64,000 bases of DNA from an uncultured Bacilli bacterium (GCA_934168245.1 CAKPMY010000006.1:22170-86169), one strand, 5' to 3'. Counted from the first letter of the stretch, positions 9,417 through 18,515 are shown. Numbers and translations: made by a program. Notes: generated by a model not told the origin, from the letters alone.

Positions 9417-10204
9417 TGAGAAATAATAAGATATTAGATAATATAATTATTGGGATTGTATTAGTATTTTTGTTCTTACCAATATTTGTTTTAATACTAT
9501 TTTCATTTAATACATCACAGTTAAATATAACATTAGAAGGCTTTACTTTGAAATGGTATGGAGAGTTATTTAAAAATACAACGTTACTTTTAGCACTTAA
9601 AAATACTTTAATTGTAGCGATTGTTAGTACTGTAGTTTCAACTGTTATTGGAACTATTTCTGCATATGGATTATATAAGTATGAGTTTCCGTTAAAAAAA
9701 CTTGTTAATAAACTTTTATATATACCGGTTGTTATACCAGAGATTGTTTTAGGTATATCATTGCTCGCTATATATACAGTTTTTAAATTAGAACTTGGAA
9801 TGACGACTTTGATCTTGGCACATATATCTTTTTCTATACCTTTTGTAATTATAAATGTTAGAAATGTATTAGAACAGATGGATGGAAACTTAATTTTAGC
9901 AGCAAATGATTTAGGGGCTAGTAAATTAAAGACATTTCTATATATAACTATTCCTTCTTTAATGCCTGGTATTTTAAGTGGAGCAGAACTTGCATTTACC
10001 TTGTCTTTGGATGATGTTGTTATTAGTTATTTTACAGCGGGACCAGGTAGTAATACATTGCCATTACAAATATATTCAATTATAAAGACAGGTGTTACTC
10101 CGGATGTTAATGCTTTAATTACTTTGATGCTGTTAGTTATATTTATTGTTTTAACAGTATCAGTTCTTATTAATTTAAGAAAGATGAAGAAGGTGAGTGA
10201 TTAA
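9416..10204 (+). CDS. potC: Spermidine/putrescine ABC transporter permease PotC
   Basis: The second permease half, 262 residues, with six transmembrane helices. Its EAA loop (LAANDLGASKLKTF) lies near residue 165, and PotC-family signatures include FSFNTSQ after helix 1 and SLDDVVISYF before helix 5. It pairs with PotB to form the pore. The start codon overlaps the potB stop in TAATG, and its own stop overlaps the potD start in the same way. Confidence 0.92.
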   Translation: MRNNKILDNIIIGIVLVFLFLPIFVLILFSFNTSQLNITLEGFTLKWYGELFKNTTLLLALKNTLIVAIVSTVVSTVIGTISAYGLYKYEFPLKKLVNKLLYIPVVIPEIVLGISLLAIYTVFKLELGMTTLILAHISFSIPFVIINVRNVLEQMDGNLILAANDLGASKLKTFLYITIPSLMPGILSGAELAFTLSLDDVVISYFTAGPGSNTLPLQIYSIIKTGVTPDVNALITLMLLVIFIVLTVSVLINLRKMKKVSD

Positions 10205-11235
10205 TGAAAAGAAAACTTTTTGTTGTACTTTGTCTTTTATGTTTAGTATTATCTGGATGTAGTAAGAAAGAAGAGGAACGGGTACTTAATGTTTTAAACT
10301 GGTCTTCTTATATTCCAGATGAAGTAGTTAGAGATTTTGAGAAGAAGACTGGTATTAGAGTTAATTATGGAACTTATTCATCGAATGAGGAACTTTTAGC
10401 GAAGATTGCTAACTCTAAAGAAGGGACATATGATTTGATATTTCCTAGTGATTATATGATAGAGATTATGCGAAGTAGAGGATTACTTCAGGCACTTGAT
10501 AAGAAAAAGTTAGAAAACTATAAAAATATTGATAGTAGTTATCTTAATTTAAGTTATGATACTAGTAATCAATATAGTTTACCTTTTGTTTTAGCAACAG
10601 TACTTATTGCGGTTAATAGAGATGTTATTAGTGATGAAGTTAGTTCATATAGTGATTTATTAGATAGTAAATTTAAAAATGAGATTGTACTTTTAGATGA
10701 TCAAAGAATTGTAATTGGAATGGGTCTACTTGCTTTGGGATATGATATGAATTCTACTAATACTAAGGAAATTGATGAGGCTAGGGATTTTTTGTTAGAA
10801 TTAAAGAAAAATGTTAAAGCATTTGATAGTGATAGTCCTAAGAACTTTTTAATTACAGGAGAGGCTTCTATTGCGGTTATTTGGAATGCAGAAGCTGCTC
10901 TTGCTAAAGAGGAAAATCCTAATATAGAAATAATTTATCCAGATGAGGGTATGGCTCTTAGTGTTGATAATTTTGCGATACTTAAAGGAAGTAAAAATAC
11001 AAGTGAAGCATATCAGTTTATTGACTATATTTTGGATGGTAAAGTTATGAGTAAAATAATAGAGGCATATCCTTATAAAAATGTAAACAACGAGGCTTCT
11101 AAATACTTATCTTCTTGGTATTTAGATAATCCGGCGGCTAATATTTCTAGTGATATTATTAGGAATGGTTTCTTTGTTAAAAATATTGGGGAAAAGATTA
11201 AACTTTATGATAGAACTTGGGCCTTAATTAAGTAA
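10204..11235 (+). CDS. potD: Spermidine/putrescine-binding lipoprotein PotD
   Basis: The extracellular substrate-binding component, 343 residues. A lipoprotein signal peptide with lipobox LSGC places the lipidated Cys at position 19. The mature part starts with VLNVLNWSSYIPDEV, the classic PotD/PotF opening, followed by FEKKTGI and the DLIFPSDYM segment that lines the polyamine site. VIWNAEAALA and the DNFAILKGS region also match the family. As last gene of the operon it is closed by a strong palindromic terminator. The family binds spermidine or putrescine; with the agmatine genes next door agmatine is also possible, and sequence alone does not decide. Confidence 0.92.
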   Translation: MKRKLFVVLCLLCLVLSGCSKKEEERVLNVLNWSSYIPDEVVRDFEKKTGIRVNYGTYSSNEELLAKIANSKEGTYDLIFPSDYMIEIMRSRGLLQALDKKKLENYKNIDSSYLNLSYDTSNQYSLPFVLATVLIAVNRDVISDEVSSYSDLLDSKFKNEIVLLDDQRIVIGMGLLALGYDMNSTNTKEIDEARDFLLELKKNVKAFDSDSPKNFLITGEASIAVIWNAEAALAKEENPNIEIIYPDEGMALSVDNFAILKGSKNTSEAYQFIDYILDGKVMSKIIEAYPYKNVNNEASKYLSSWYLDNPAANISSDIIRNGFFVKNIGEKIKLYDRTWALIK

Positions 11236-11269
11236 AAAGTTTTTTAAAAAAAACTTTTTATTTTTTTTC
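11234..11269 (+). terminator. Rho-independent terminator of potABCD
   Basis: A perfect A/T-rich dyad (AAAAAGTTTTTT against AAAAAACTTTTT) followed by ATTTTTTTTC. It begins at the potD stop codon and separates pot from the agmatine genes. Confidence 0.75.
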
Positions 11270-11304
11270 ATGTATGCTATTATTTTATTATAGGAGGTGT
11301 AAAG

Positions 11305-12282
11305 ATGAAGAGAGATTTTATTGATACTAGTGATTTTTCTAAAGAGGAACTACTTGAAATTGCTTATTTAGGTATTCTTATTAAGAAAAACATAAAGGCT
11401 GGGTATCCACTTAATGTACTATATCACAAGACGTTAGGCATGATTTTTGAACAAAAGTCTACGAGAACTCGTGTTTCATTTGAAACAGCGATGACTCAAC
11501 TTGGTGGTCATGCTCAATATTTAGCACCTGGACAAATTCAACTTGGTGCTCATGAATCTTATCATGACACTGCGAAGACTTTGTCTAGATTGACTGATAT
11601 TTTGATGGCTCGAGTTCAAAAACATGAGACAATCGTTAATTTGGGTAAGTATGCAGATGTTCCTGTTATTAATGGTATGAGTGATTACAATCATCCTACA
11701 CAAGAAATGGGTGATTTGATTACAATGCTAGAACATCTTCCTGAAGGAAAAAGAATTGAAGATTGTAAAGTTGTCTTTGTTGGTGACTGTACACAAGTTT
11801 GTGCATCATTAATGATGACTGTTACAAAAATTGGTGGACACTTTGTTCATTTTGGACCTAAAGGTTTCCAACTTAATGAGCATTTCCAAAACATTGCTTT
11901 AGAAAATTGCAAGGTTAGTGGTGGTTCTTTCTTAGTAACTGACAATGTTGAAGATATTGTTGGGGCTGACTTCGTATATACTGATGTTTGGTATGGATTA
12001 TATGAATCAGAATTATCTGAGGAAGAGCGAATGAACATTTTCTATCCAAAGTATCAAGTAAGTATGGACTTGTTAAACAAGGCTTCAAGCACTGCTAAAT
12101 TCATGCATTGCTTACCTGCTACTAGAGGCGAAGAAGTAACTGATGAAGTTATGGACTGTGATCGTTCTATAGTATTTGATGAGGCTGAAAACCGTTTAAC
12201 TGCTATGCGTGCACTACTTGTTTACTTCATGGGTAAAAAAGATGAAACAATTGAAATTTGTCGTAAAAATTTAAACGTTTAG
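11305..12282 (+). CDS. ptcA: Putrescine carbamoyltransferase
   Basis: A member of the aspartate/ornithine carbamoyltransferase family that carries out phosphorolysis of N-carbamoylputrescine to putrescine and carbamoyl phosphate, the second step of the agmatine deiminase pathway. It shows the carbamoyl-phosphate motif STRTRVSFE (residues about 52-60), the second-domain DYNHPTQE, and HCLPATRGEEV. The segment GGHAQYLAPGQIQLG is the PTC-type replacement of the ornithine carbamoyltransferase region. At 325 residues it is slightly shorter at the C-terminus than E. faecalis PTC, whose extra helix stabilises the trimer. AGGAGGTG precedes the ATG. The codon choice (TTC, AAC, CGT) is less A/T-extreme than in the neighbours, suggesting high expression. 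It heads a ptcA-aguD-aguA operon. Confidence 0.93.
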   Translation: MKRDFIDTSDFSKEELLEIAYLGILIKKNIKAGYPLNVLYHKTLGMIFEQKSTRTRVSFETAMTQLGGHAQYLAPGQIQLGAHESYHDTAKTLSRLTDILMARVQKHETIVNLGKYADVPVINGMSDYNHPTQEMGDLITMLEHLPEGKRIEDCKVVFVGDCTQVCASLMMTVTKIGGHFVHFGPKGFQLNEHFQNIALENCKVSGGSFLVTDNVEDIVGADFVYTDVWYGLYESELSEEERMNIFYPKYQVSMDLLNKASSTAKFMHCLPATRGEEVTDEVMDCDRSIVFDEAENRLTAMRALLVYFMGKKDETIEICRKNLNV

Positions 12283-12295
12283 GGGAGTATTTAAA

Positions 12296-13696
12296 ATGGC
12301 TAAAAAGAAAAAATTTAGGTTGTTAGATGCCGTTTTAGCAACAGTATGTATTACATTAGTTGTTGAATCAGTTGCTCCTACAGCCGCTATTGGTAACTCA
12401 CAATATTTTTGGTGGTTACTACTTATTGCTGGGTTCTGTGTTCCATATGGAATGATAACAGCAGAACTTGGTACTACATATCCATCTGAAGGTGGAATGT
12501 ATGATTGGGTAAAGAAAGCATTTGGTGAGAAATGGGCTTCTCGTGTTGCTTGGAATTATTGGATTAATTTCCCATTATGGATTGCTTCTTTAGCTGTTGC
12601 AGTAACAGATGTTGTTGCTGGTATATTTGGAGTTGAATTATCTCTAATTTGGCTTTTAGTACTACAACTTGGATATACTTGGTTAGTATGTTTCTTAGGT
12701 ACTAGAAGAGTTACTGATACTAAGTATCTAGTTAATTTAGGTACAGTATTTAAAGTAGTATTCGTACTTGCTTTAGGTGCTTTAGGTATCTATACATTTA
12801 TTAAGACTGGTGAAAGTGCAAATCCAATCAAGAGTGTATCTGATTTATTACCTAGTTTGGATTTAGCAGGATTATCATTTGTTTCAATAATTATATTTAA
12901 CTTCTTAGGATTTGAAGTTGTTGGAACTTTCGTTGATGATATGGAAAATCCTAAGAAAGATATTCCTAAGGCTTTAGTAGTTGGTGGAATATTAATGGCA
13001 TTATTCTACATTTTACCTGCTACAGGTGTTAATGTATCTATGAGTTTGGAAGATGCAGAAGTTGCTAGTATAACTGAAAGTTTTGCTATTTTACTTACTA
13101 ATTTAGGAGTATCTAGTGATATTGTTAGAGTTGTTGTTATTGTAGCAGGACTTATGTTTATTTACACAATGGTTGCTAATATTACATCTTGGTCATTTGG
13201 TGTTAACTCAGTTGCTAAATATGCTGCTGATGATGGTGGAATGCCTAAGATTTTCTCTAAAACTAATAAGGATGGTGTTCCAAGTTGGGCTTCTTACATG
13301 AATGGTATAGTAGCATCAATCATTTGTATTGTTGGTATTATTTTAGGATATGTAAGTGAAACAGTAAGTAACTTATTCTGGGCATTCTTCTCATTAAGTT
13401 TAGTTACATTATTAATTAGTTATATACCATTATTTGCCGCTTTCTTAAAATTACGTAAGACTGATAAGACTAAGAGAGTTTATAAGATGCCTGGTTCTGA
13501 TGGTATGATTAAGTTCTTAACTTATTTACCTTTAGTATTATTAGTATTAGGTGTAATATTTACTATATTTGGTAACTTTACTAAAGATTACATCGTTGGC
13601 AATTTACCATTAATTATAGGTGTTATTGTTTCATTTATAATTCAAGAAATTTTAGCATCTAGAGTAAAAGTAAAAACTAAAAAAGAAGAGAAATAA
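12296..13696 (+). CDS. aguD: Agmatine/putrescine antiporter, APC superfamily
   Basis: A 466-residue amino acid/polyamine permease with about twelve transmembrane helices and a basic N-terminus (AKKKKFRLLD). The segments APTAAIGNSQYFWW, AELGTTYPSEGGMYDWV and NFLGFEVVGTFVDDMENP are typical of AguD/APC exchangers. It is expected to take up agmatine in exchange for putrescine. It sits 13 bases behind ptcA with GGGGAG as ribosome site and 27 bases before aguA, in the same order as the E. faecalis aguBDA cluster. Confidence 0.9.
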   Translation: MAKKKKFRLLDAVLATVCITLVVESVAPTAAIGNSQYFWWLLLIAGFCVPYGMITAELGTTYPSEGGMYDWVKKAFGEKWASRVAWNYWINFPLWIASLAVAVTDVVAGIFGVELSLIWLLVLQLGYTWLVCFLGTRRVTDTKYLVNLGTVFKVVFVLALGALGIYTFIKTGESANPIKSVSDLLPSLDLAGLSFVSIIIFNFLGFEVVGTFVDDMENPKKDIPKALVVGGILMALFYILPATGVNVSMSLEDAEVASITESFAILLTNLGVSSDIVRVVVIVAGLMFIYTMVANITSWSFGVNSVAKYAADDGGMPKIFSKTNKDGVPSWASYMNGIVASIICIVGIILGYVSETVSNLFWAFFSLSLVTLLISYIPLFAAFLKLRKTDKTKRVYKMPGSDGMIKFLTYLPLVLLVLGVIFTIFGNFTKDYIVGNLPLIIGVIVSFIIQEILASRVKVKTKKEEK

Positions 13697-13723
13697 TTTA
13701 GGAAAAAGAGAGGAAGGGATATA

Positions 13724-14821
13724 GTGAAGAGATTAACTACATCGCCTAGACATGATGGTTTCAGAATGCCTGGTGAATTTGAAAAACATAGAGGTACTTA
13801 TATTATTTGGCCTGAGAGACCAGATAACTGGCGATTAGGTGCAAAGCCAGCACAAGAAGTATTTGTAAAAGTTGCTTCTGTTATTGGTAAATATGAGCCT
13901 TGTACTATGGTTGTTAGTCGTAGTCAATATTCTAATGCAAGAGGAATGTTACCAGACTATGTAAGAGTAGTTGAAATGAGTAATGATGATGCTTGGATTA
14001 GAGATTGTGGAGCAACATTTGTTATTAATAAGAAAGGTGTTATCCGTGGTGTTGATTGGACTTTCAATGCTTGGGGAGGATTAGTTGATGGTTTATACTT
14101 CCCATGGGATCAAGATGACAAAATTGCTCAAAAAATGTGTGAACTAGAAGATGCTGATAGTTATCGTTTAGATGATTTCATTCTTGAAGGTGGATCTATT
14201 CATGTAGATGGTGAAGGTACTTTAATGGTTACAGAAGAGTGCTTATTATCTGAAGGAAGAAATTCTAACATGACTAAGAAGCAAATCGAGAAAAAATTAT
14301 GTGAATACTTAAATGTTTCTAAAGTATTATGGATTCCAAGAGGAATTTATAATGATGAAACTAATGGACATGTTGATAATATGTGTAACTTTGTTAAGCC
14401 TGGAGTTGTTGTACTTGCTTGGACTGAAGATAAAAATGATCCTCAATATGAAAGAAGTGTTGAGGCATATGAGTACTTAAGTAAGCAAAAAGATGCTAAA
14501 GGTAGAAAGTTAGAGATTCATAAATTATTAACTCCAGCACCTATTTTAATTACTAAAGAAGAATCTTTAGGCGTAGATGCTGTTGATGGTACATTACCTA
14601 GACAAGAAGGAGATAGAATGGCTGCTTCTTATGTAAACTACTATACTGGAAATGGATTTATTGCTTTACCAGTATTTGGAGATCCGCATGATGAGCTTGC
14701 TATTAGGACTTTACAAGAGTTATATCCTGATAGAGTAATTGAACCAATCTATGCAAGAGAAATCTTACTAGGTGGAGGAAATATCCACTGTATTACTCAA
14801 CAAGTACCTGCTAAAAAGTAG
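13724..14821 (+). CDS. aguA: Agmatine deiminase
   Basis: A guanidino-modifying enzyme (pentein fold) that hydrolyses agmatine to N-carbamoylputrescine and ammonia. At 365 residues it is full length. It shows GEFEKHRGTYIIWPERPDNW at the N-terminus, the substrate-binding NDDAWIRDCG, EGGSIHVDGEGTLM, the histidine-bearing ETNGHVDN, and the catalytic cysteine in GGGNIHC near residue 357. A GTG start follows AGAGGAAGG. It is the last gene of the operon: a terminator follows, so the carbamate kinase (aguC/arcC) that usually completes the route is not here. The window contains no carbamate kinase at all. Confidence 0.94.
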   Translation: MKRLTTSPRHDGFRMPGEFEKHRGTYIIWPERPDNWRLGAKPAQEVFVKVASVIGKYEPCTMVVSRSQYSNARGMLPDYVRVVEMSNDDAWIRDCGATFVINKKGVIRGVDWTFNAWGGLVDGLYFPWDQDDKIAQKMCELEDADSYRLDDFILEGGSIHVDGEGTLMVTEECLLSEGRNSNMTKKQIEKKLCEYLNVSKVLWIPRGIYNDETNGHVDNMCNFVKPGVVVLAWTEDKNDPQYERSVEAYEYLSKQKDAKGRKLEIHKLLTPAPILITKEESLGVDAVDGTLPRQEGDRMAASYVNYYTGNGFIALPVFGDPHDELAIRTLQELYPDRVIEPIYAREILLGGGNIHCITQQVPAKK

Positions 14822-14834
14822 GAAATATGATTAT

Positions 14835-14868
14835 AAAGATCATCTCATTGGAGGTGGTCTTTTAGTTT
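14835..14868 (+). terminator. Rho-independent terminator of the agmatine operon
   Basis: AAAGATCATCTC pairs with GAGGTGGTCTTT (two G-U pairs) around ATTG, followed by TAGTTT. The T-tract is weak. Confidence 0.65.
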
Positions 14869-14895
14869 GACTTCAATATTTATTCATGGTATTAT
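14867..14895 (+). promoter_or_regulatory. Sigma-A type promoter for the 14929 gene
   Basis: TTGACT (14867-14872), a 17-base spacer and TATTAT (14890-14895), 33 bases before the ATG. Confidence 0.7.
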
Positions 14896-14928
14896 TTAGG
14901 AAGAAATATTATTTGGAAGGATGGGTTT

Positions 14929-15867
14929 ATGGTTAAAGAGTTTGAGGCTAAGGGAGCCTTTGATAAGTATAATGAGTTTTTACGGGAAAGAGGAGAAAAA
15001 GAAAGTATAACTCCAGTTGTAAGACATGGTTTTTATAGTGATAAAGTAGTTGAGATGGCTATAAGAGATAGGGTTTTGGCTATAAAGGATGAGGTACATA
15101 GAGTAAATCATCATAGAGAAAGTTGCTTAGTAGATTCTACTAGATATATAATTGGGAATATGGTTGACTTAGCACAATGTATAAATGAGAGATATCATAA
15201 TGGGAAACATATGGAGTTATCTAAAGATATGATTGATTTGTTACTTAGTGACTTTGATAAGGCTTTATGTGAGGATGATAATAGATATATTTCGATAGAG
15301 TTAATTGAAGTAGATGGTACTACAGTAGTTAATGGATTGGGACAAGAGGTTCCTTGTGTTAAGGGAATTACTTTGATAGTTAGAGGAGAGCGGGTACTTG
15401 GTATTAGAACTTTTGAAGATGATAGATTTAATAATGAGGCAATGATTAGTTGTAATCAATCTAGATATCATGGATTTAGTAAAGGATGTAGAGTTATTTC
15501 TAGAAATTATATTTTTGGAGAAGATGGTACTTTTGTTAATGCTAGTAATAAGAGTTTTTTAGATACAGTTGGAGATACTGGTAAAGAGGATTTTCCTTTT
15601 TGCCCAGAGTTAGAATATTATTATATGCCATATTTTCCTTATATAAAACCGATTGATACAGATGGTAAATATGTTTATATTAATCGTCATGAGGGATTAA
15701 GAGTAGTGGTTTCTGATAAGGGTGAAAAAACTTATAGATTTAAACCGATGTTATTAGATTGTACATTTGTAGGGGGACCATTAAAAAATAATGAAGAAGT
15801 AATAGAACAGGCTTATAAATGTTATGAAGTTAAGGATGATGAGCCTAAACAATTAATAAAAAAATAA
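14929..15867 (+). CDS. Conserved-looking protein of unknown function
   Basis: I do not recognise this 312-residue soluble protein. It has no signal peptide or membrane segment. The N-terminal half is helical and charged, with a Cys-containing segment (HRESCLVDSTRYIIG) near residue 65. The C-terminal half is beta-rich, with a YYYMPYFPY stretch near residue 240. Codon use and a strong GGAAGGATGG ribosome site argue that it is a real gene, and it has its own promoter. It precedes the YbaK-like gene by 34 bases and is likely cotranscribed with it. Confidence 0.6.
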   Translation: MVKEFEAKGAFDKYNEFLRERGEKESITPVVRHGFYSDKVVEMAIRDRVLAIKDEVHRVNHHRESCLVDSTRYIIGNMVDLAQCINERYHNGKHMELSKDMIDLLLSDFDKALCEDDNRYISIELIEVDGTTVVNGLGQEVPCVKGITLIVRGERVLGIRTFEDDRFNNEAMISCNQSRYHGFSKGCRVISRNYIFGEDGTFVNASNKSFLDTVGDTGKEDFPFCPELEYYYMPYFPYIKPIDTDGKYVYINRHEGLRVVVSDKGEKTYRFKPMLLDCTFVGGPLKNNEEVIEQAYKCYEVKDDEPKQLIKK

Positions 15868-15901
15868 TGACTTGATAATTTGTAGTTGGAGGTAGAAGAG
15901 T

Positions 15902-16366
15902 ATGTCATTTGAAAGAGCAAGAAAGGCTATTGAAAAATATAATTTAGGAGATAAAATTTTAGTATTTGAAGAGTCTTCAGCAACAGTAAAGGAAGCGGCT
16001 ATTGCGGTTGGGGTTAGTGAAGGAGAAATTGCTAAAACATTGTCTTTTTATGTAGATGAAAAGCCAATTTTAATTTTAGCCGCTGGAGATGTAAAAATAG
16101 ATAATGCTAAGTATAAACATTTTTTTGGTAAGAAAGCAAAGATGATTCCACATGATGAAGTAGAAGAAGTGATTGGGCATCAAGTAGGTGGAGTATGTCC
16201 GTTTGGAATTAATCCAGGAATAGATGTTTATTTAGATGTTTCTTTGAAAGAGTATGGGTATGTTTACCCGGCTTGTGGAACTGCTAATAGTGCAGTTAAA
16301 CTTAGTATAGAAGAGTTGGAGAGATGTTCTTTATATAAAGAATGGGTTGATGTATGTAAAAAATAG
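15902..16366 (+). CDS. YbaK/EbsC-family aminoacyl-tRNA deacylase
   Basis: A 154-residue member of the YbaK/ProRS-INS family, which hydrolyses mischarged aminoacyl-tRNA. Seen: the invariant Lys-bearing segment GEIAKTLSF near residue 45, ILAAGDVKIDNAKYK, the GHQVGGVCPFGI loop near residue 95, and the terminal segment YPACGTANSAVKLS. These match free-standing YbaK-type deacylases acting on Cys-tRNA-Pro or similar substrates. The exact substrate cannot be read from sequence. GGAGG precedes the ATG. The stop codon is inside the following terminator. Confidence 0.88.
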   Translation: MSFERARKAIEKYNLGDKILVFEESSATVKEAAIAVGVSEGEIAKTLSFYVDEKPILILAAGDVKIDNAKYKHFFGKKAKMIPHDEVEEVIGHQVGGVCPFGINPGIDVYLDVSLKEYGYVYPACGTANSAVKLSIEELERCSLYKEWVDVCKK

Positions 16367-16383
16367 CGAGGCTATTTTTTTCT
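16356..16383 (+). terminator. Rho-independent terminator after ybaK-like gene
   Basis: AAAAAATAGC/GCTATTTTTT stem with a GAG loop followed by TTC. The TAG stop codon is in the left arm. Confidence 0.75.
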
Positions 16384-16411
16384 TGATATTTTTTAGAGTT
16401 TGGTATATTAT
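16383..16411 (+). promoter_or_regulatory. Sigma-A type promoter for the ClpX-like gene
   Basis: TTGATA (16383-16388), 17 bases, TATTAT (16406-16411), directly abutting the upstream terminator. Confidence 0.65.
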
Positions 16412-16439
16412 ATAGAGCAAATTTGAAGTGGGTGGTACT

Positions 16440-18164
16440 ATGCAAGAAAAAGTAGTGGTTACATTGATGAAGAAGAGGAAACTTAATGATAATTGTTCAA
16501 TATTTACAGTTTCTTCGGTTAAAACAGGATATTATGACGAAAGATTTAATGTATTTTATGATGATAAAGATGGAGGCTGTTATCCTAATATTAGGACGAT
16601 TGCGGGTCATAAGAAGGATAATGCTCTTGCCTTTGATAATTTAATTATGTATAGTGCCTTGGAAAGAAAGTCTAATGATGAGTTGGCTGAAGCGGCTTTA
16701 AGAAGGTATGAAGACAAGTGTAGAGATCGTTTTTATGCGGTTGTTACGCATGAAAATAAGCAGCCTATTGTAATTTCACTGGGTGTTAATAATTTAGAAA
16801 AGTTGGCGCAAGAGTGTAGAAATGCCAAGAATGTTGAAGTAGAACTTGGAGGAAAAGTAAAAAAGGTAGAGAGTACTGGTTTTAATTTTCCTTGTGTTAA
16901 AGATGGGGCAATAGATTTTGATCAAGCACTAGCAAGTGTATATGATATGATTGCGGCTGGTGGTAGAAGTGAGGAAGAATTAACAGTACTTAAAGATGAA
17001 CTTACTTATTATAGAGATGTAATTGATAGTGTACTTGAACTTATTGATTTTGAAATGAATGATAAGGATATGAAGTTAGATAAAGAAGATGAGACGGAGG
17101 AGACTGCTACTCACGATGAGAAAAATATGACTAGTATGAGATATGATGAGGCTGGTTTGGCAGATGCTTTGGAGGAAGAAAAATCTTCTGGGACAGTTGA
17201 TATTGAAGAAATAGTTAGTAAAATCCGAAAAAATGTTGTTCATCAGGATGAGGCAATTCACAGATTAGTATTGGAAATAGAGAGAAATTTAACTACTACG
17301 TATGAGAAGGACGGTATTTTAATAACAGGATCGACAGGAGTAGGAAAAACAGCAACGGTTAATTTGATTGCTAAATACTTGGATAGACCGGTTAAAATTA
17401 TTGATACTACACAACTTACTGTTCCAGGGTATGTTGGAAAAGATGTTGAAGACTATTTATATGAGTTGATCTATGAATGCGGTGGAGATGTAGAAAAAGC
17501 AGAAGGAGCAATTATTTTCTTTGATGAAATAGATAAAAAAGGATCTGAGAAAAAGTCTGATATTTCGGGACAAGGTGTTTTAAATGTCTTACTAAAGTTC
17601 TTGGATGGTACAGTTTACAATGCTTGTCCAGATAGACGTAAAAGTGGAAAGACAATAAAAATTTCTACGAAAAATATGGTCGTACTTGCTGGTGGATCAT
17701 TTGCTGATGTTTATAAAAGAAGTGAAGCTAGACAAATTGGATTTGGGGCAGAGAATGAGAGTGAATACGTTCCAACAGTCAATGACTTTGTAGAAAAGGG
17801 AATGATGACTAAGGACTTTATGGGTAGATTTCCAATTATTATTCATTATAATGATTTGGATGCTAAGGCTTTGGCGGATATATTGGTAAACTCTTCAGTA
17901 TCACCTTTAAAAAGAGAAGAAGAAGTATTCTCAAAGGCGGGAGTTAAATTAACGGTTACTCCAGAATGGATTGAGGCTATTGCTAGTGAAGCGGCACAAA
18001 TGGAAACAGGTGCAAGAGGATTAAAAGGATTAGTTAGAAATGTTACTTGTCCATCTTATGCTAAAGTTAAGGCTGAACCTAATGAATATAGAGAAGTTAT
18101 TTTAAATGAAGAGAGTGTTAGTGATAATAAAAAGTATGTATTAGTAAAAAAAGACAATCAATAA
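16440..18164 (+). CDS. ClpX-like AAA+ unfoldase with an unrelated N-terminal region
   Basis: A 574-residue protein whose C-terminal 310 residues follow ClpX: Walker A GSTGVGKTA near residue 296, the pore loop GYVG near 322, Walker B IIFFDEIDK near 360, the ClpP-docking tripeptide in RQIGFGAE near 440, and sensor-2 METGARGLKG near 523. The first 255 residues lack the paired CxxC zinc finger of housekeeping ClpX. They contain a beta-rich segment and an acidic linker (about 205-245). The ATG at 16440 is preferred (GGTGG upstream); an upstream GTG at 16428 is in frame. It could be an accessory unfoldase feeding ClpP different substrates, or a ClpX relative acting alone. It has its own promoter and terminator. 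Confidence 0.8.
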   Translation: MQEKVVVTLMKKRKLNDNCSIFTVSSVKTGYYDERFNVFYDDKDGGCYPNIRTIAGHKKDNALAFDNLIMYSALERKSNDELAEAALRRYEDKCRDRFYAVVTHENKQPIVISLGVNNLEKLAQECRNAKNVEVELGGKVKKVESTGFNFPCVKDGAIDFDQALASVYDMIAAGGRSEEELTVLKDELTYYRDVIDSVLELIDFEMNDKDMKLDKEDETEETATHDEKNMTSMRYDEAGLADALEEEKSSGTVDIEEIVSKIRKNVVHQDEAIHRLVLEIERNLTTTYEKDGILITGSTGVGKTATVNLIAKYLDRPVKIIDTTQLTVPGYVGKDVEDYLYELIYECGGDVEKAEGAIIFFDEIDKKGSEKKSDISGQGVLNVLLKFLDGTVYNACPDRRKSGKTIKISTKNMVVLAGGSFADVYKRSEARQIGFGAENESEYVPTVNDFVEKGMMTKDFMGRFPIIIHYNDLDAKALADILVNSSVSPLKREEEVFSKAGVKLTVTPEWIEAIASEAAQMETGARGLKGLVRNVTCPSYAKVKAEPNEYREVILNEESVSDNKKYVLVKKDNQ

Positions 18165-18180
18165 TGATTGTCTCTTTTAA
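18151..18180. terminator. Bidirectional terminator between convergent genes
   Basis: GACAATCA/TGATTGTC stem with an ATAA loop. The plus direction continues into TCTTTTAA and the minus direction into TTTTTTTA, so it can serve both the ClpX-like gene and the minus-strand gene. Confidence 0.7.
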
Positions 18181-18515
18181 TTATAATGTCTTGTTTTATA
18201 GGCTTTTCTTAATTGCTTTACTTCATTTTTGGTAACAGTTGTTGGAACAAGGGCTGTTGTATCTACGAATTCACAGGTTGTACCTATACCACTTTTAGTA
18301 TTACTTGTTAAGTATTCTAAATATTCTCTAGCCTCATCGTAATTAGGAGGAGTTTTACCAGATTCAGTTTCAATTAGGACTCCAACTCTATTTTGATGAT
18401 AGAGAATATCTTTCTTTATAGTAGTACGTTCAGTAATAATTTTTTTAGTACCACCATAGAAATGGATACTTTTTATTGTTAAGCGTTCTTTGCTACCAAT
18501 ATAATATCTTGCCAT
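18177..18515 (-). CDS. Small protein of unknown function
   Basis: A 112-residue soluble, basic protein that I do not recognise. The N-terminus MARYYIGSKE is followed by a beta-rich segment and a Thr-rich stretch (TTCEFVDTTALVPTT) near residue 80, ending in a basic helix. The start at 18515 is chosen because GGTG lies six bases upstream; ATG 18521 and GTG 18524 are in-frame alternatives. A good minus-strand promoter and a shared terminator support a real gene. It is divergent from the 1446-aa orphan, with only about 100 bases between the starts. Confidence 0.55.
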   Translation of the reverse strand: MARYYIGSKERLTIKSIHFYGGTKKIITERTTIKKDILYHQNRVGVLIETESGKTPPNYDEAREYLEYLTSNTKSGIGTTCEFVDTTALVPTTVTKNEVKQLRKAYKTRHYN

